In this document: one piece after another, positions 26,290-36,164 of the stretch
Layout: every line of letters begins with the position of its first letter
How positions within the stretch are numbered: position 1 is the first letter of the stretch
Source: Druceiella hillmani
Taxonomy: Eukaryota; Arthropoda; Insecta; Lepidoptera; Hepialidae
DNA length: 64,000 nt
Reading direction: 5' to 3'
NCBI GenBank assembly: GCA_039881145.1
Contig: JAYKKI010000091.1
Coordinates: 992,001-1,056,000, forward strand
Position numbers and translations under genes: made by a program
The notes under the pieces: generated by a model
What the model saw: only the letters and a program-made list of their open reading frames with translations
Told to the model about the DNA's origin: nothing
Database searches by the model: none

Positions 26290-27265
26290 ATGATTGTATA
26301 TATTTATAGGGCTAACAAAGTTATGAAAGAAATTTCTTGAAAATAGTTTCAGAGTACCTCTACTAAATGTAAATAAATTTTAAAAACACTTGAAGAGCAA
26401 TTATTAAGTGAAAGATTTTCCAAAAATGAACGGTTCTAAAGGTGAAGCATGAAAACGTTATGGGTTAATAACATTTTGTATAAACGTTTGAAGTGTATCG
26501 CGATGGAGTTGTTGAAGGGCACACGTGTTTCCTTATGTAGCCAAATGTAAGTTCAATGTGATCCCTGACTGAGTCTGTGGATCTCTATATGTCTTGCACT
26601 TGACTCATCTTGCACTAAAGCAATAAACACATATTTTAAATTAAAATAATATGAAATACGAGGAGAAAGTGAATGATTATCGAAAACATGCCTTAGATAT
26701 GTATATGTAGACTGAGGATATTAAAACATTATATATTTTTAATTTTTTTTACATAAATTTTATTTTTTATTTTGTCATTTTAATCGCCGACGATATATAA
26801 TATTTTTCATTGCATAATCGTTTTACCAGCGCCAACGACTCTAAGTACATCATAGAAATTATGTCGCGAAAACAAAAAAAGTATTACCGCATTTAATTTT
26901 GCCGATTATGATTAATATTTTGGTATCCTTGTGTTCTAAAAAATATGTCACACTTGTACATTCAAAATATATTTATTATTATCCCTAAGATAATCTACAA
27001 AGATTTTACAAAAATTAATTTAAAATGATGATATTTGAATACACATAACTTTATTTTTGTTCACTTTTTCTAGTAGTTGTGGTAGAATTTATAATAGACT
27101 TAATATACTATTTAGTCTACAGTATTATACATTTTCACATCACGCAACATTTTGACGTGTTCATGTAAAATAAAAGACAGTCAAGTAAACCAACTTAGAG
27201 ATAACTGCTCGATACAGCACATAAATTCAAACTTAAATGAAGTTCAACGATTAAGCTACCTTCCA
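26290..27265. other. No gene seen
   Basis: AT-rich DNA with no supported coding region. Slightly GC-richer at 26500-26600, without an open frame of note. Confidence 0.4.
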
Positions 27266-27269
27266 ATTT

Positions 27270-27392
27270 TTAATAGTTAGTGACACATCTACGTAGTATA
27301 ATATCATTGTATCTACCTATTATAATGTCACTTCCACTATGACTTTCTTCACAACTTGAAAAACGATCATTTTCACTTTCATATTCCGACAT
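27270..27392 (-). CDS. Short acidic open frame, function unknown
   Basis: A 40-residue frame starts at ATG 27392 (context CATAATGTC) and begins MSEYESENDRFSSCEESHSG, rich in Ser, Glu and Asp, then turns hydrophobic/basic and stops at 27270. About 100 bp upstream on the same strand is a GC-rich block with inverted repeats (27494-27602). Acidic N termini followed by an unrelated tail are typical of piggyBac-like transposases and of many host first exons; AG/GTAGAT within the frame (27323-27316) could be a splice donor after about 24 codons. I cannot tell which, or whether it is expressed. Confidence 0.25.
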   Translation of the reverse strand: MSEYESENDRFSSCEESHSGSDIIIGRYNDIILRRCVTNY

Positions 27393-27493
27393 TATGGGTT
27401 AAAAATGTTCTTTTCCTGGATCCTTTTTATATTGTAATTACTAATAATATTACAATTTGAACTTTGTATAACACGTAGAAAGATAAAAAATTA

Positions 27494-27602
27494 GCGATGC
27501 GTGCGAGCGACCTCCCCTACCGCGCGATAAACAGCAACTGATTTCGCGAGCACCATCGCGCTCGTGGCAAATTTAGTTAGTACGCGCGCGAGCGTGATGG
27601 CT
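27494..27602. repeat. GC-rich block with inverted CCATCGCGCTCG motifs
   Basis: In otherwise about 70% A+T DNA this 109-bp block is about half G+C and contains CCATCGCGCTCG (27555) and, inverted, CGAGCGTGATGG (27589), one mismatch in twelve; CGATGCGTGCGAGCG at 27496 is related. Subterminal inverted motifs like this occur near ends of DNA transposons; a CpG-rich promoter is the alternative. Confidence 0.5.
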
Positions 27603-27845
27603 ATAAAGTAGTGAACCGATTACGATAAAATAAAAAAACTAAACATTACGTCAAGTCAACTCCTGTGTTATTGAACTCCCTCTAAATTGGGTCCATAGAT
27701 TTTACGCCACGTCTTTTCAAATGGATTTGGATTTTTTTTTGTGTCAAGCACACAAGCAGGTAAATTGAAAAAAATCCAAAAATAATGTTTTTGTGTTCTA
27801 TTACTTTTGTTTTGTGCCTTCAAGTTATTTTTTCGTAACTAATAT

Positions 27846-28510
27846 TAAATGCGACTCGTAGCAACAGAGCAAAAGATCGACGTGAGTTTTGGCAAGGAAA
27901 TAGTTGGCCGATCGGGAAATGTCACAGACTACTTTTTATCCCGGAAAATTTCATCTTAACTAATATTATAATCTTAAATAATGATATAAACCATTTTTAT
28001 CCCGGGACATCTCATTACTTCAGAAAAATTCTTATCTGAAAGTGAAAAAGTACACAAAGGGAATAACGAAACAAAGTCACAACTTGTAGACGTGATTTTT
28101 TGAAACGCTACAAACGCAATAATAAAGGGGATTTGTATCTTTAGTAATATTTTAAACAAGAAAGTCTGCTTGTTTGCTTTTCTTTCACGTCATCATCATC
28201 ATCATCACGGAACAAAGGATCGATGTGATTTTTTATACGGAGATAGTTGACGGGCCGAGAAATTACACAAACTAGTTATCATTAAGGAAAATTTCGCCTT
28301 CGCTAATATTTGAAATTTACTATTATAAATGCAAAAGTGCGTTTGTTTGTCTTTCTTCCGCGTTGCAACGAAGCAAGGAAACAAAATAATTTTTGAACAA
28401 AGATAATTATCAGATAGGAAAATTACATTGGCTACTCTTTATGCCGGAAATCTTATTTTTCTGGGATAATTCGTATCTGAAACTGAAAAAGTACACAACG
28501 CTACATACCC
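27846..28510 (+). repeat. Three tandem copies of an insect-type interspersed repeat
   Basis: Three related segments begin near 27843, 28145 and 28318. Each has an AATATTA-type start, then GCAACAGAGCAAAAGATCGACG-like, GATAGTTG(A/G)CCG-like and CTACTTTTTATCCCGGAAAA-like phrases in order. The first and third also share CTGAAA(G/C)TGAAAAAGTACACAA. The second contains a (CAT)n run at 28190-28207. The layout matches the common lepidopteran repeat with ATTATAAATGCGAAAGT at one end and TTTTTATCCCGG internally (general knowledge). The copies are diverged, so the array is old. Confidence 0.7.
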
Positions 28511-28514
28511 AATA

Positions 28515-29180
28515 CGAAGCAGTACAAAAATTACTCACTTTGATCCCTAGTTAGGAAGAAAATTTTTTTGTGTTCATTGTCAATTGTATTACAAATCCAC
28601 AAAAATCAAGGCTTAGAATTTAATTTCCTTTCACCATTTTGCATGGCGCTGCGTGTTTTAATTTCTCCCTGCAAGTTTGAAAGTAACCACCTGAGTAAAC
28701 CCGCAGGTAGGTATAGAAAAAACTCTCTCTGATTTTGTTCTTCTTTTAGAAATTTTGCATATAAATTTTGTATTAATTAGTATTATTCTGAAATGTTATC
28801 ATGGTTTGCAATAGAATTAAAGACCGGACTCATCGTAGCTCTTCATTAGTCTGCATGTATTCGAAATTCAAATTAAAAATAACAAAATATGGACGAAATA
28901 ATTGAAAAATTTATTAGAAATTTAGGTACTAAGATAATTTTCTAGAACGAATAAGTAAAACGCATTGAATAATCGAACGAGCGGAATGAAATCAAAACTA
29001 ATTATAATAAGACTGACAAATGATTAACTATCAATGTAACGCTAGAATTAATACAGCAGAGGCACTTTGAAATTATGATATGTACACGTAGGTATTTATA
29101 ACGAATACATAATAAGGTAATATGTCACAATCTTGCCAATTGTGCATTTTTCTTACAAACTATCGACGGGATATCTAAAT
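28515..29180. other. No gene seen
   Basis: AT-rich, no recognisable feature. A GC-richer patch at 28640-28710 lacks a meaningful open frame. Confidence 0.4.
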
Positions 29181-29185
29181 TATGG

Positions 29186-29216
29186 AAATTGTTCATTAAT
29201 TATTAATGAACAATTT
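29186..29216. repeat. Perfect 31-bp palindrome
   Basis: AAATTGTTCATTAAT, one central T, then the exact reverse complement. Fifteen perfect base pairs with a one-base centre. It could extrude as a cruciform or be a leftover of an inverted duplication. Confidence 0.9.
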
Positions 29217-29242
29217 ATTAACATTATTAATGTCTAATCATG

Positions 29243-29246
<4 letters not shown>

Positions 29247-29293
<47 letters not shown>

Positions 29294-29304
29294 AACATAC
29301 ATAT
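29247..29304. repeat. (TA)n microsatellite
   Basis: About 45 bp of TA repeat followed by short CATA variants. It lies 30 bp from the palindrome at 29186. Confidence 0.9.
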
Positions 29305-29963
29305 GTATTATTACGTTACTTAAACTATTAAACTGTTAAATATAAAACTTAAAGTAATAGATAGAATAAAAGAAAAAATTCAATTATAACAGAAATTTTA
29401 ACTTTAATTAGAACTAGTAAATAACTCTTGAAAATGTTTACGAATATTTAAATTCAAGTTTATAATTTTGCAATTACGATATTAGTTAATTAATACCGAT
29501 ATTAAAAAGACCTCCACATCTGTTTGGAAGCACTGTATTACAGAATTCCTAGCGTCGAAAGGCTTAGTCGGCATCATAACTAATTTCAATACAAAAAGTG
29601 AAATTTATTTTTTACAGCATAATCTCTGACCCGTCACTTATATATCCAAAAGTATTACTTATTGCTGTGGAATGATAAATATATTTCGATCAACCTCAAT
29701 TACCATTTCAGTCCTCTAGGGAGGGAATGGTGACATTCCATTTTCAAGCAAGGTCCTAAATTAATTAACTCGGTACTGTTCACCAGAAAATTTCGATATC
29801 CCCGCAAATATCAACACATAACATATATCACATTTATGCATGCATGCACAGTCTCATACATCAACATATATACGTAAGTCTTGGAGTATGTACGTACACT
29901 TGATAAAACTAACCAAGCACATTCGTGAATTGCAATTTAAGTCATGTTAAATACGTGATTGTG

Positions 29964-29999
29964 TTCCAAACTACAACTACAGTGTTTCCAAACTACAGT
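29964..29999. repeat. 22-bp tandem duplication
   Basis: TTCCAAACTACA recurs at 29964 and 29986, each followed by a CTACAGTG or CAGTG phrase. No coding content. Confidence 0.7.
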
Positions 30000-30344
30000 G
30001 AAATTTTGGTATTAGGAAACCAGGCATTTTGAATACGAAAACAATGTTTAATCATATTTTTATTAAGTAAACAAAGAAATGCTATCTTCATAAATGGGCA
30101 TTATATTACATTTTTAAAATGTAAAGAATTGTTAATTGAAAATAAAAATAACAAAAGAAATCTAACGAAATACATTATAACTTTTTAGAAACGATTACCA
30201 AAAATAATCAAGGCCATTGCCTAAATGAAGTAAAATACACAAAACAATACAAAATACTATGAAAAGTAAACTAACTTTTCATAAAAAAATACAAGATTTA
30301 TTTTTGTCTTATTAACGATTTTGATAAAATTTGTACCCAGCTTA

Positions 30345-30360
30345 TTTTTTTTTTTTTTTT
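30345..30360. repeat. T16 homopolymer
   Basis: Sixteen consecutive T residues on the plus strand, 50 bp upstream of the hairpin at 30408. On the minus strand it would be an A-tail, as left by retroposition, but no retroposed gene was identified next to it. Confidence 0.8.
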
Positions 30361-30407
30361 ATAACATTTCACTTTTATTCTTGTAACACCTGGGCTCAAT
30401 ACTACAT

Positions 30408-30447
30408 GAATTTCTACCAGCTTCCTAAAGGAGGCTGGTAGAAATTC
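30408..30447. repeat. Strong 40-nt hairpin
   Basis: GAATTTCTACCAGC pairs perfectly with GCTGGTAGAAATTC. The inner bases TTCC-TAAA-GGAG extend the stem by four pairs (one G-T) around a TAAA loop, and an outer T-A pair adds one more. It is too short for a typical animal pre-miRNA (about 60-80 nt). It may be a foldback or a regulatory structure. Confidence 0.85.
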
Positions 30448-30449
30448 AC

Positions 30450-31690
30450 ACACTTTTAGAAATTACATTAAAATGTGTTTTTCAATCTTTCCCAGCTTTA
30501 CCTACATTTTTTTTACAACTCTTTGGAGCCTTGTCCTTTCATGAATTAAAATGTTACATCTATGTATGGAAGATACAACTAGATCCAATTTATACTTTGT
30601 TTCATCTTGCTGGTTCAAAGAGTTCTATAGAAATCGCATTTATAAACTTTTAGGAAAAAGAATTTAATTTTTCATAAAAAAAATGATTTCTGATTTATCT
30701 GTTTGATCATAAAAATAATATTTTAAGGTGCTATTTTATATTCTCTATTTAAAAATGGAATTTCGTGTAGACTTTTGGCAGTCTCTTTTGTCTATTGTTT
30801 ATTGAAAAAGATACGAAGTAGGTAACGCAAACTAAAATTAAATAACCGATGTTTAATCACAGCATAAATAGAATACACGTAGACTTACAGGCTAAATAAA
30901 TTAATAAATATATTGTTGTACTTAATTAGGAAATATAGGAAACAATTCTGTATGAATGATTTAACTACTCTATGTATGAATATTATTAATCCGCGTTTAA
31001 ATCGTCATCAAGCATGATTAAATATTCTATTAAACTAACATCATTAAATATATAAACTTTAATATATGGAGCGTTTACTATAAATAAATGAAATATTTCG
31101 AATTAAACTAAACTAAGGCATTTTAAACTCGGCATGCAAATCAGATCAGAGCGAAATATACTACAAACAGCCTACGTACGCACATTATTTCCAGCAAAGT
31201 TCTCACCAAAACCCGGAAATCCCCACTCATTTCCAGCCATCCTTTATATTAAATTACCGTCGCCCTACCTTATACCCTCACCGATCCGCCCAGATCCTCT
31301 TTTCTCTCCCCTTTTATCTTGAAAATTCAAGTTTCTTTTAAGTTGCGGAACGACAAATAAACATAAAACGGTGGCGCGATGAAACTGGCTTTGGCGAGTT
31401 TAGCGTAAGCTGTATCAATTAACGCAATCTAGATACTTCTGTATTTATTTACGTTGTTAACATCCGTTTTACACGTAACACGTAAGTTAAGACAAGAATA
31501 TACAATAGCGGGAAAATATCAAACTACTGTATTGGTAACAAAGATCTTTGAAAATAAAAGTTTACCTGCACTGAAGATCTTTTTTCTTTTAGTATGTCAT
31601 CTTATTTGTCATGTGCCTTCAATTTAAAGTAGCGAGCTAGACAATTTTCAATTATATGATATTTATTTTGTTATCACACTCAGTTCAAAA
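30450..31690. other. No gene seen; pyrimidine-rich GC patch
   Basis: Mostly AT-rich. At 31190-31320 a C/T-rich patch (CCCGGAAATCCCC, CCGATCCGCCCAGATCC, TCTCTCCCC) stands out. A 62-codon plus frame covers it, rich in Pro and Leu, with no recognisable domain. It might be a UTR or splice-region tract. Confidence 0.4.
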
Positions 31691-31695
31691 AAAAG

Positions 31696-31701
31696 ATATA
31701 T

Positions 31702-31778
<77 letters not shown>
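31696..31778. repeat. Compound (TA)n(GT)n microsatellite
   Basis: TA repeats with one phase slip, followed by (GT)9. Confidence 0.95.
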
Positions 31779-31888
31779 AATAGTAAAATTTATTGCATTG
31801 AAATAAAACCATTAGTGACAAATGTTATGAATATTTACTAGTTTATACACACATTATATTTTATTTTTATTACTTTGTATAGAAATTA

Positions 31889-31975
31889 ACATTTGTCAAA
31901 CACGAGTACAACTCACACTACGAAGGTTCTGATCACATTTATATACTCTTAGTATTTCTATTAAACTATTTCAAA
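31889..31975 (+). mobile_element. 5' fragment of the CGGCCAAGTGCGAG-type repeat
   Basis: TTTGTCAAACACGAGTACAAC followed by CTCACACTACGAAGGTTC parallels the start of the copy at 25195. It breaks off before the TA microsatellite at 31998. Confidence 0.5.
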
Positions 31976-31997
31976 ATATGAATTGTTTACAACGTCA

Positions 31998-32004
31998 ATA
32001 TATA

Positions 32005-32075
<71 letters not shown>
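31998..32075. repeat. (TA)n microsatellite
   Basis: About 78 bp of TA with one early TTA slip. It lies about 240 bp beyond the 3' end of the minus-strand hAT relic and may mark where the element was lost or rearranged. Confidence 0.95.
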
Positions 32076-32078
<3 letters not shown>

Positions 32079-32317
32079 TTGCTATATCTTTCACAAGAGT
32101 TAAAATATGGTGCAAATTTCAAAAAACATAAGATCTGTGAAAATCGTTATAGTTTTCCTTCAATCTTTGCATAGGCTTCGAAAAGTTCTATTTTTGCATA
32201 ATTTCGGAAATAAAGGAGGGGAATACATTTTTTATATATTTGTCAGTTTATTTCTGCAGATATGCTATCTAAAATTATGAATAATAAAATATTTTGAGGT
32301 CCTTATTATTAACCCTT

Positions 32318-34143
32318 TTAAACGAAGCATATTTCTCTTTTGAGAAGGTCATGAAATTTTTCACAAGAATTGGTCAAATTATATTTCATATATAAAATGG
32401 CTTTCAAAGTCTCAAGATTTAATTGTGATTTTTCTCATTTCCGCACTTTATTTATTGTAAAAAAACGTGTTCAGTCGCAGTATTAGTTCCCGGTAAGGAC
32501 ATCGCGTATTCCACAATTTTAGTCCATTATTATATGGTTTGTTTCAAAATGATGAAATATTTCTAACTCTCTGTTATGATTTTTGCTCATGCCCAAGATT
32601 TAACATTTTCCTTATAAATATATTTTTTAATAATGATAGCTCATTAAAAACGTCATTTTCGGAAATATTAGCAGTTACTATATAAGAAATTTTGAGTAAT
32701 ATGGTCGAATGATTTTTGCACATCATTCCAATTAAGTTCTTGTTTTAATGTAACCCAAATAAATATTCAATATCATTGTAATGTACCGCTCTAAATATCT
32801 AAATACTCTATGCAGTTACAATAGAACTTTTTAACGTGATTCATGATATTTGTACGAGTTACCGACCTTGTTCTTCTAGCTGGCTTATACTATTACGGAT
32901 AGTTAACGCAAGAAAATTATTTGTTAACCGGTATTGATACTGAAATTTTAAATTATTACTTCATTTGCTACTTTGATTAGCGAAATTTTGTCACCTTCAA
33001 TAAGTTTTATATAATTTTGAGAAAGATCTGCTTGATTATGTCTCATTATGTCTCACAAACTCTAGCCAAATTTTTAAAAATTCTTTGTCTAAAAAACTCT
33101 TTTAAAGTTATCCAGTGATAGAAAGTAGGATTTCAAAGAATTGTATATTTTCAAAATTCTTTCGACAACTGGCAAAAGAGCTGAACAGCGCGTTTTACTG
33201 TATTCAAGTATTTTCTGATATTCGATTTCCGCAGTTTCACAAAATTCTTTAAACATTTCAACGCGCACAGTGTTTATATAGAAATAAAAATATATTTTAA
33301 TAACAATGTTTGCCATATCTAAGGGCAACAAGTTAGCAGCTGTTTGAATGGAGTTATGTATTATGTGTGCTGCACAACCGACACCAGTAATAATTTGATT
33401 AACGTTTTCATTTAATTTATAAAAATATTATTTGTGACTCGTCTCGCTTTTCCTCCAAAATTTGCGTGCATGTTGTCTGCACAATATACAATAATTTTAC
33501 GTATTAAATTGTTTTTCCAAAATACTAATAATGGAACTGCAAATTATTTCAGAAGTTTCACCGGGCACAGAAACGAAATCTAAAATTCTAATTTTTATTC
33601 CAGTCTCTGAATCAAAAAATCTAATAATGGTTGGAAACAACTTTATATCCTTATGGTTAGATGCGTCAGAATATATGGATATAAAATTAATATTTTCTAG
33701 TGTTTTCCCTATATGAAAATGCATATAGGGAAAACACATTACACATAATTGCCTAGGATTTTGCTCTAACACAGGCAAATTTTTTGTTAAATACCTTTTT
33801 GACAACTCGTGATGTACATTCCATAGATCTGAAAAAAATATTGTGATTAATAGCAATAAGACATAATAAAACATAAGTCCTTCTGCTAATACTAATTTTG
33901 TTTTCTTCGTCTACATAAGTTGTTTTCCAAAAAAAATCTACATTTTGGAGGAATATGCAGCTGCATTTAAATATATTTTATGTTTCTGTGTCTCCAAGTG
34001 CTTTGAAATATCATTCTTCCCACCATACGAAATAGAAAATTCACCATTACATTTCTCACATTTTACCATGCGATCGCTGTCGGTTTTTTAATAATAGGAA
34101 ATTCACTTCTTAGATCATCGTTGAATTTGCATCCTCTTTTCAT
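32318..34143 (-). pseudogene. hAT-superfamily transposase pseudogene, nearly full coding span
   Basis: Read on the minus strand from ATG at 34143, with multiple frameshifts and stops, the fragments follow the order of a hAT transposase. MKRGCKFNDDLRSEFPIIKK leads into a BED zinc finger (VKCEKCNGEFSISYGG, then HLETQKH, near 34080-33980). The catalytic-core start lies in a 125-codon open stretch (33874-33497) with ISIYSDASNHKDIKLFP and VSVPGETSEII. Then come CADNMHANFGG (about 33450), GVGCAAHIIHNSIQTAA (about 33390-33340) and a second open stretch (33331-33089) with CETAEIEYQKILEYSKTRCS and LKSYFLS. YRLTNNFLAL lies near 32930. The dimerisation domain is visible near 32500 as KIVEYAMSLPGTNTATEHVF. 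The final stop is at 32318-32320. At least six disruptions make it non-functional. The tryptophan usual after KTR is Cys, and a GAGACATAAT tandem duplication near 33050 breaks the frame. Domain knowledge is from the hAT/ZBED family. Confidence 0.92.
33700..33737. repeat. Perfect 16-bp inverted repeat inside the hAT relic
   Basis: GTGTTTTCCCTATATG, six-base spacer AAAATG, then the exact reverse complement. It lies in the long open stretch of the pseudogene and interrupts the expected protein, reading CVMCFPYMHFHIGKT on the minus strand. It was probably created by a local inverted duplication after the element died. Confidence 0.9.
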
Positions 34144-34149
34144 ACTCAC

Positions 34150-34850
34150 TATGCCAAAAATGTAAAAAAAAATTATTTCAAATTATATTATAAATTATTA
34201 AATACATATTACTTAAAGACACAGTAAGTAGGTACAAAATTACATGAACATATTTTATTGTTAGTGTATAAATTAAATTAATTTTATTGTTATAAAGTAA
34301 CTATATTTTAAAAATTAATTTCATTTTACTGCTATATTTCTTTCTAAATAATAACAATACTAACTTGTATTGTTTTTCCTCTGAATTTACCGTAACATAA
34401 ATCGTAATTGTCACTTTCAAGGCCGACGCTAGACTGTTTGCCGCCATTATAAAATATACATAATACGAGTACTATCTGTTAAATTCAAAAAAAATTATGT
34501 ATTTATGAAATAAATAAATAAATTACTTACCTAAATTATCTGAACAGTTGATTTATTGACAGCACTTGTTTAAATAATGTCTGTTCGTTAATTTGATGCG
34601 GTAAACTGACAGTTCTTCGAAAAATAATGTTATCAGCTTACATCAATTTTGAAGTGAACAACTCATTAGAGTCGAGTGAGTCATGTGCCCAAAAATGCCG
34701 TTGTTCATTAAGTCCAAACAATGGTGGTCGAATTCTAACAACTGATCAACAATGCGAACTTTGATAAGCAGTTGTCGATAATCGGTACTCAACATTTATT
34801 TGTTATTATTAAAGTTTAAAATTTAATATAATTCATATGCTGGCGAAATA
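34150..34850. other. No gene seen; upstream region of the hAT relic
   Basis: AT-rich DNA between the transposase start and the GC-rich terminus-like block. At 34420 CAAGGCCGACGCTAGAC resembles a hAT terminus (CAGGGCCG-like) but points away from the transposase, so it is not assigned. It may belong to another, unrecognised element. Confidence 0.35.
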
Positions 34851-34854
34851 GCCA

Positions 34855-35012
34855 CATGGCCACCGAAAACCGTGTATTCCCTTCCCGTTCTCCCGCCGGT
34901 CCCTAGCTTGGATTCTTTCCAAAAATCGGGATTTTTAAAAACGCCGCGGGACGCGGGCAAATTGTTAAAAAATCGGAACTGTCCCGCCAAAACGGGACGT
35001 CTGCTCACCTTA
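34855..35012 (-). mobile_element. Probable DNA-transposon terminus, GACGTCCCGTTTTGGCGGGAC type
   Basis: On the minus strand the block starts AAGGTGAGCAGACGTCCCG, then TTTTGGCGGGACAG, and later CCCGCGTCCCGCGGCG. G+C content far above the surroundings and self-complementary CCCG/CGGG motifs are seen directly. I recall GGTGACCAGACGTCCCG-type ends on hAT elements in animals. Here it lies upstream of, and in the same orientation as, the hAT pseudogene, so it may be that element's 5' terminus. No matching 3' terminus was found below 32.3 kb, so the pairing is inference. Confidence 0.55.
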
Positions 35013-35030
35013 CTTTAGATACCTATAACA

Positions 35031-35090
35031 GGTACGTAATATTTACTATAAAGGTACGTAATATACTTATAAAGGTACGTAATATTTTCA
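35031..35090. repeat. Tandem repeat, 21-22 bp unit, three copies
   Basis: GGTACGTAATAT starts at 35031, 35053 and 35074, separated by ACTATAAA-like spacers. Confidence 0.9.
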
Positions 35091-35214
35091 TTAAACTATA
35101 AATATTGCAAGTATTTCCCAGGCGCAGGCAAGTATTTCACTAGGTTGCTTTATATATTTTTAATTTATTAATGCAAGCAAAACTTTTCCTTTATAGTATT
35201 TACTAAATGCTGCT

Positions 35215-35310
35215 CACGTGATTTTTTGTTCAGATTTTTTACACACATAGTTAAAATGTCAGACGACGGAAGAACATTTTTTGACATTTTAGAGGCGCGT
35301 ACTTCGTAAC
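35215..35310 (+). mobile_element. Internal fragment of the GGAACCCTAAAAA-type repeat
   Basis: GATTTTTTACACACATAGTT followed by TTTTAGAGGCGCGTACTTCG corresponds to the middle of the family (compare ACATTTTACACACGTTAGTT and TTTAGAAGCGAATATCT at 45582-45640). It directly precedes a fuller copy in the same orientation. Confidence 0.55.
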
Positions 35311-35324
35311 GTAAATACCACAAC

Positions 35325-35913
35325 AAAAAAACCGGTCAAGAGTGTGCCCGACACACACATGAAAAGGTTCCATAATCTTAGATTTATAAGTATTAAGTGT
35401 TATAAAAACATGCAGTTCATAAAGAACGATCATAACTCTTTGACAAAATTTCGTCATTGTATGAAATTGTTTATTAAAAAAAATCGGAAAGTGTAAATGC
35501 TACAGCATTCGTTATAATTTTCGTTGAAAGTACTTATTACGAGTGGCATTCCAGATCTTTTGATACGATATTTTTCAAGTCGGAGGGCATGAGGACTTAT
35601 GACGACCTTGAAATAAATATCTAGAAACCGAAGCATTAAAATTACTTAGTTCGAAGATTAAATTTGTTCGTTTTTTTAAAAGTTTCTCCAACCAATATCA
35701 TCAAGTAGACAATTTTTTAAATTTTATCCCACTCGTCGCAAGGGAGGTGGGTAAAAATGTTTATTTCATATTTACTTTTATATAATTAACTTACACCGTA
35801 CTCTAAATATCACCTCAATATGTCGAAACGTGAGAGTATTCGGGCGATAAAAACGGACAGATATGACGACAATATTAGGGTTTCGTTTTTATTTTATTAC
35901 GGAACCTCAAAAA
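35325..35913 (+). mobile_element. Interspersed repeat, same family, long diverged copy
   Basis: Starts AAAAAAACCGGTCAAGAGTG, TGCCCGACAC, and ends with AACGGACAGATATGACGAC, AATATTAGGGTTTCG, TTACGGAACCTCAAAAA. Both ends match the family consensus inferred from the copies at 25195, 45373 and 55496. The 3' tail is followed at once by GTGTGCCCGTGTC and GACACACGGTCA, a partial inverted echo of the element's own start, suggesting an abutting fragment in opposite orientation. Confidence 0.75.
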
Positions 35914-36141
35914 GTGTGCCCGTGTCAGAGGACACACGGTCAAAGTGAAATTAATTACGCGTTATATGCAGCGTACAGAAAAATGTTTACTTTGAATGGT
36001 CATATTATGGAAACGTGACAAATAAAGTAATGAAGTCAAATTATGAAAAAATAATTTTAAAAAATCGAAAGTCAAAACGGTCAAATTGCATGAGTGGCAC
36101 AGCAACAATATAACAACCGAAGACGTATTAATAAAATGCCT

Positions 36142-36160
36142 GATACGGTCTAACCGTATC
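36142..36160. repeat. Short perfect inverted repeat GATACGGT-CTA-ACCGTATC
   Basis: Eight perfect base pairs around a three-base centre, G+C richer than the neighbourhood. Could be a protein-binding palindrome; no gene is close enough to judge. Confidence 0.6.
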
Positions 36161-36164
36161 GCTT

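Noticed and set aside
30408..30447. MicroRNA precursor
   Set aside because: The 40-nt hairpin is too short for a typical insect precursor. Kept only as a structural feature.
33531..33716. Plus-strand 61-codon frame opposite the hAT relic
   Set aside because: It is the antisense shadow of the transposase pseudogene.
34418..34450. hAT-like terminus CAAGGCCGACGCTAGAC
   Set aside because: It points away from the nearby transposase relic and no partner end was found within a few kilobases.
34823..35008. 61-codon minus frame starting MSRRPVLAGQFRFF
   Set aside because: It is a translation of the GACGTCCCG transposon terminus, whose high G+C keeps frames open.
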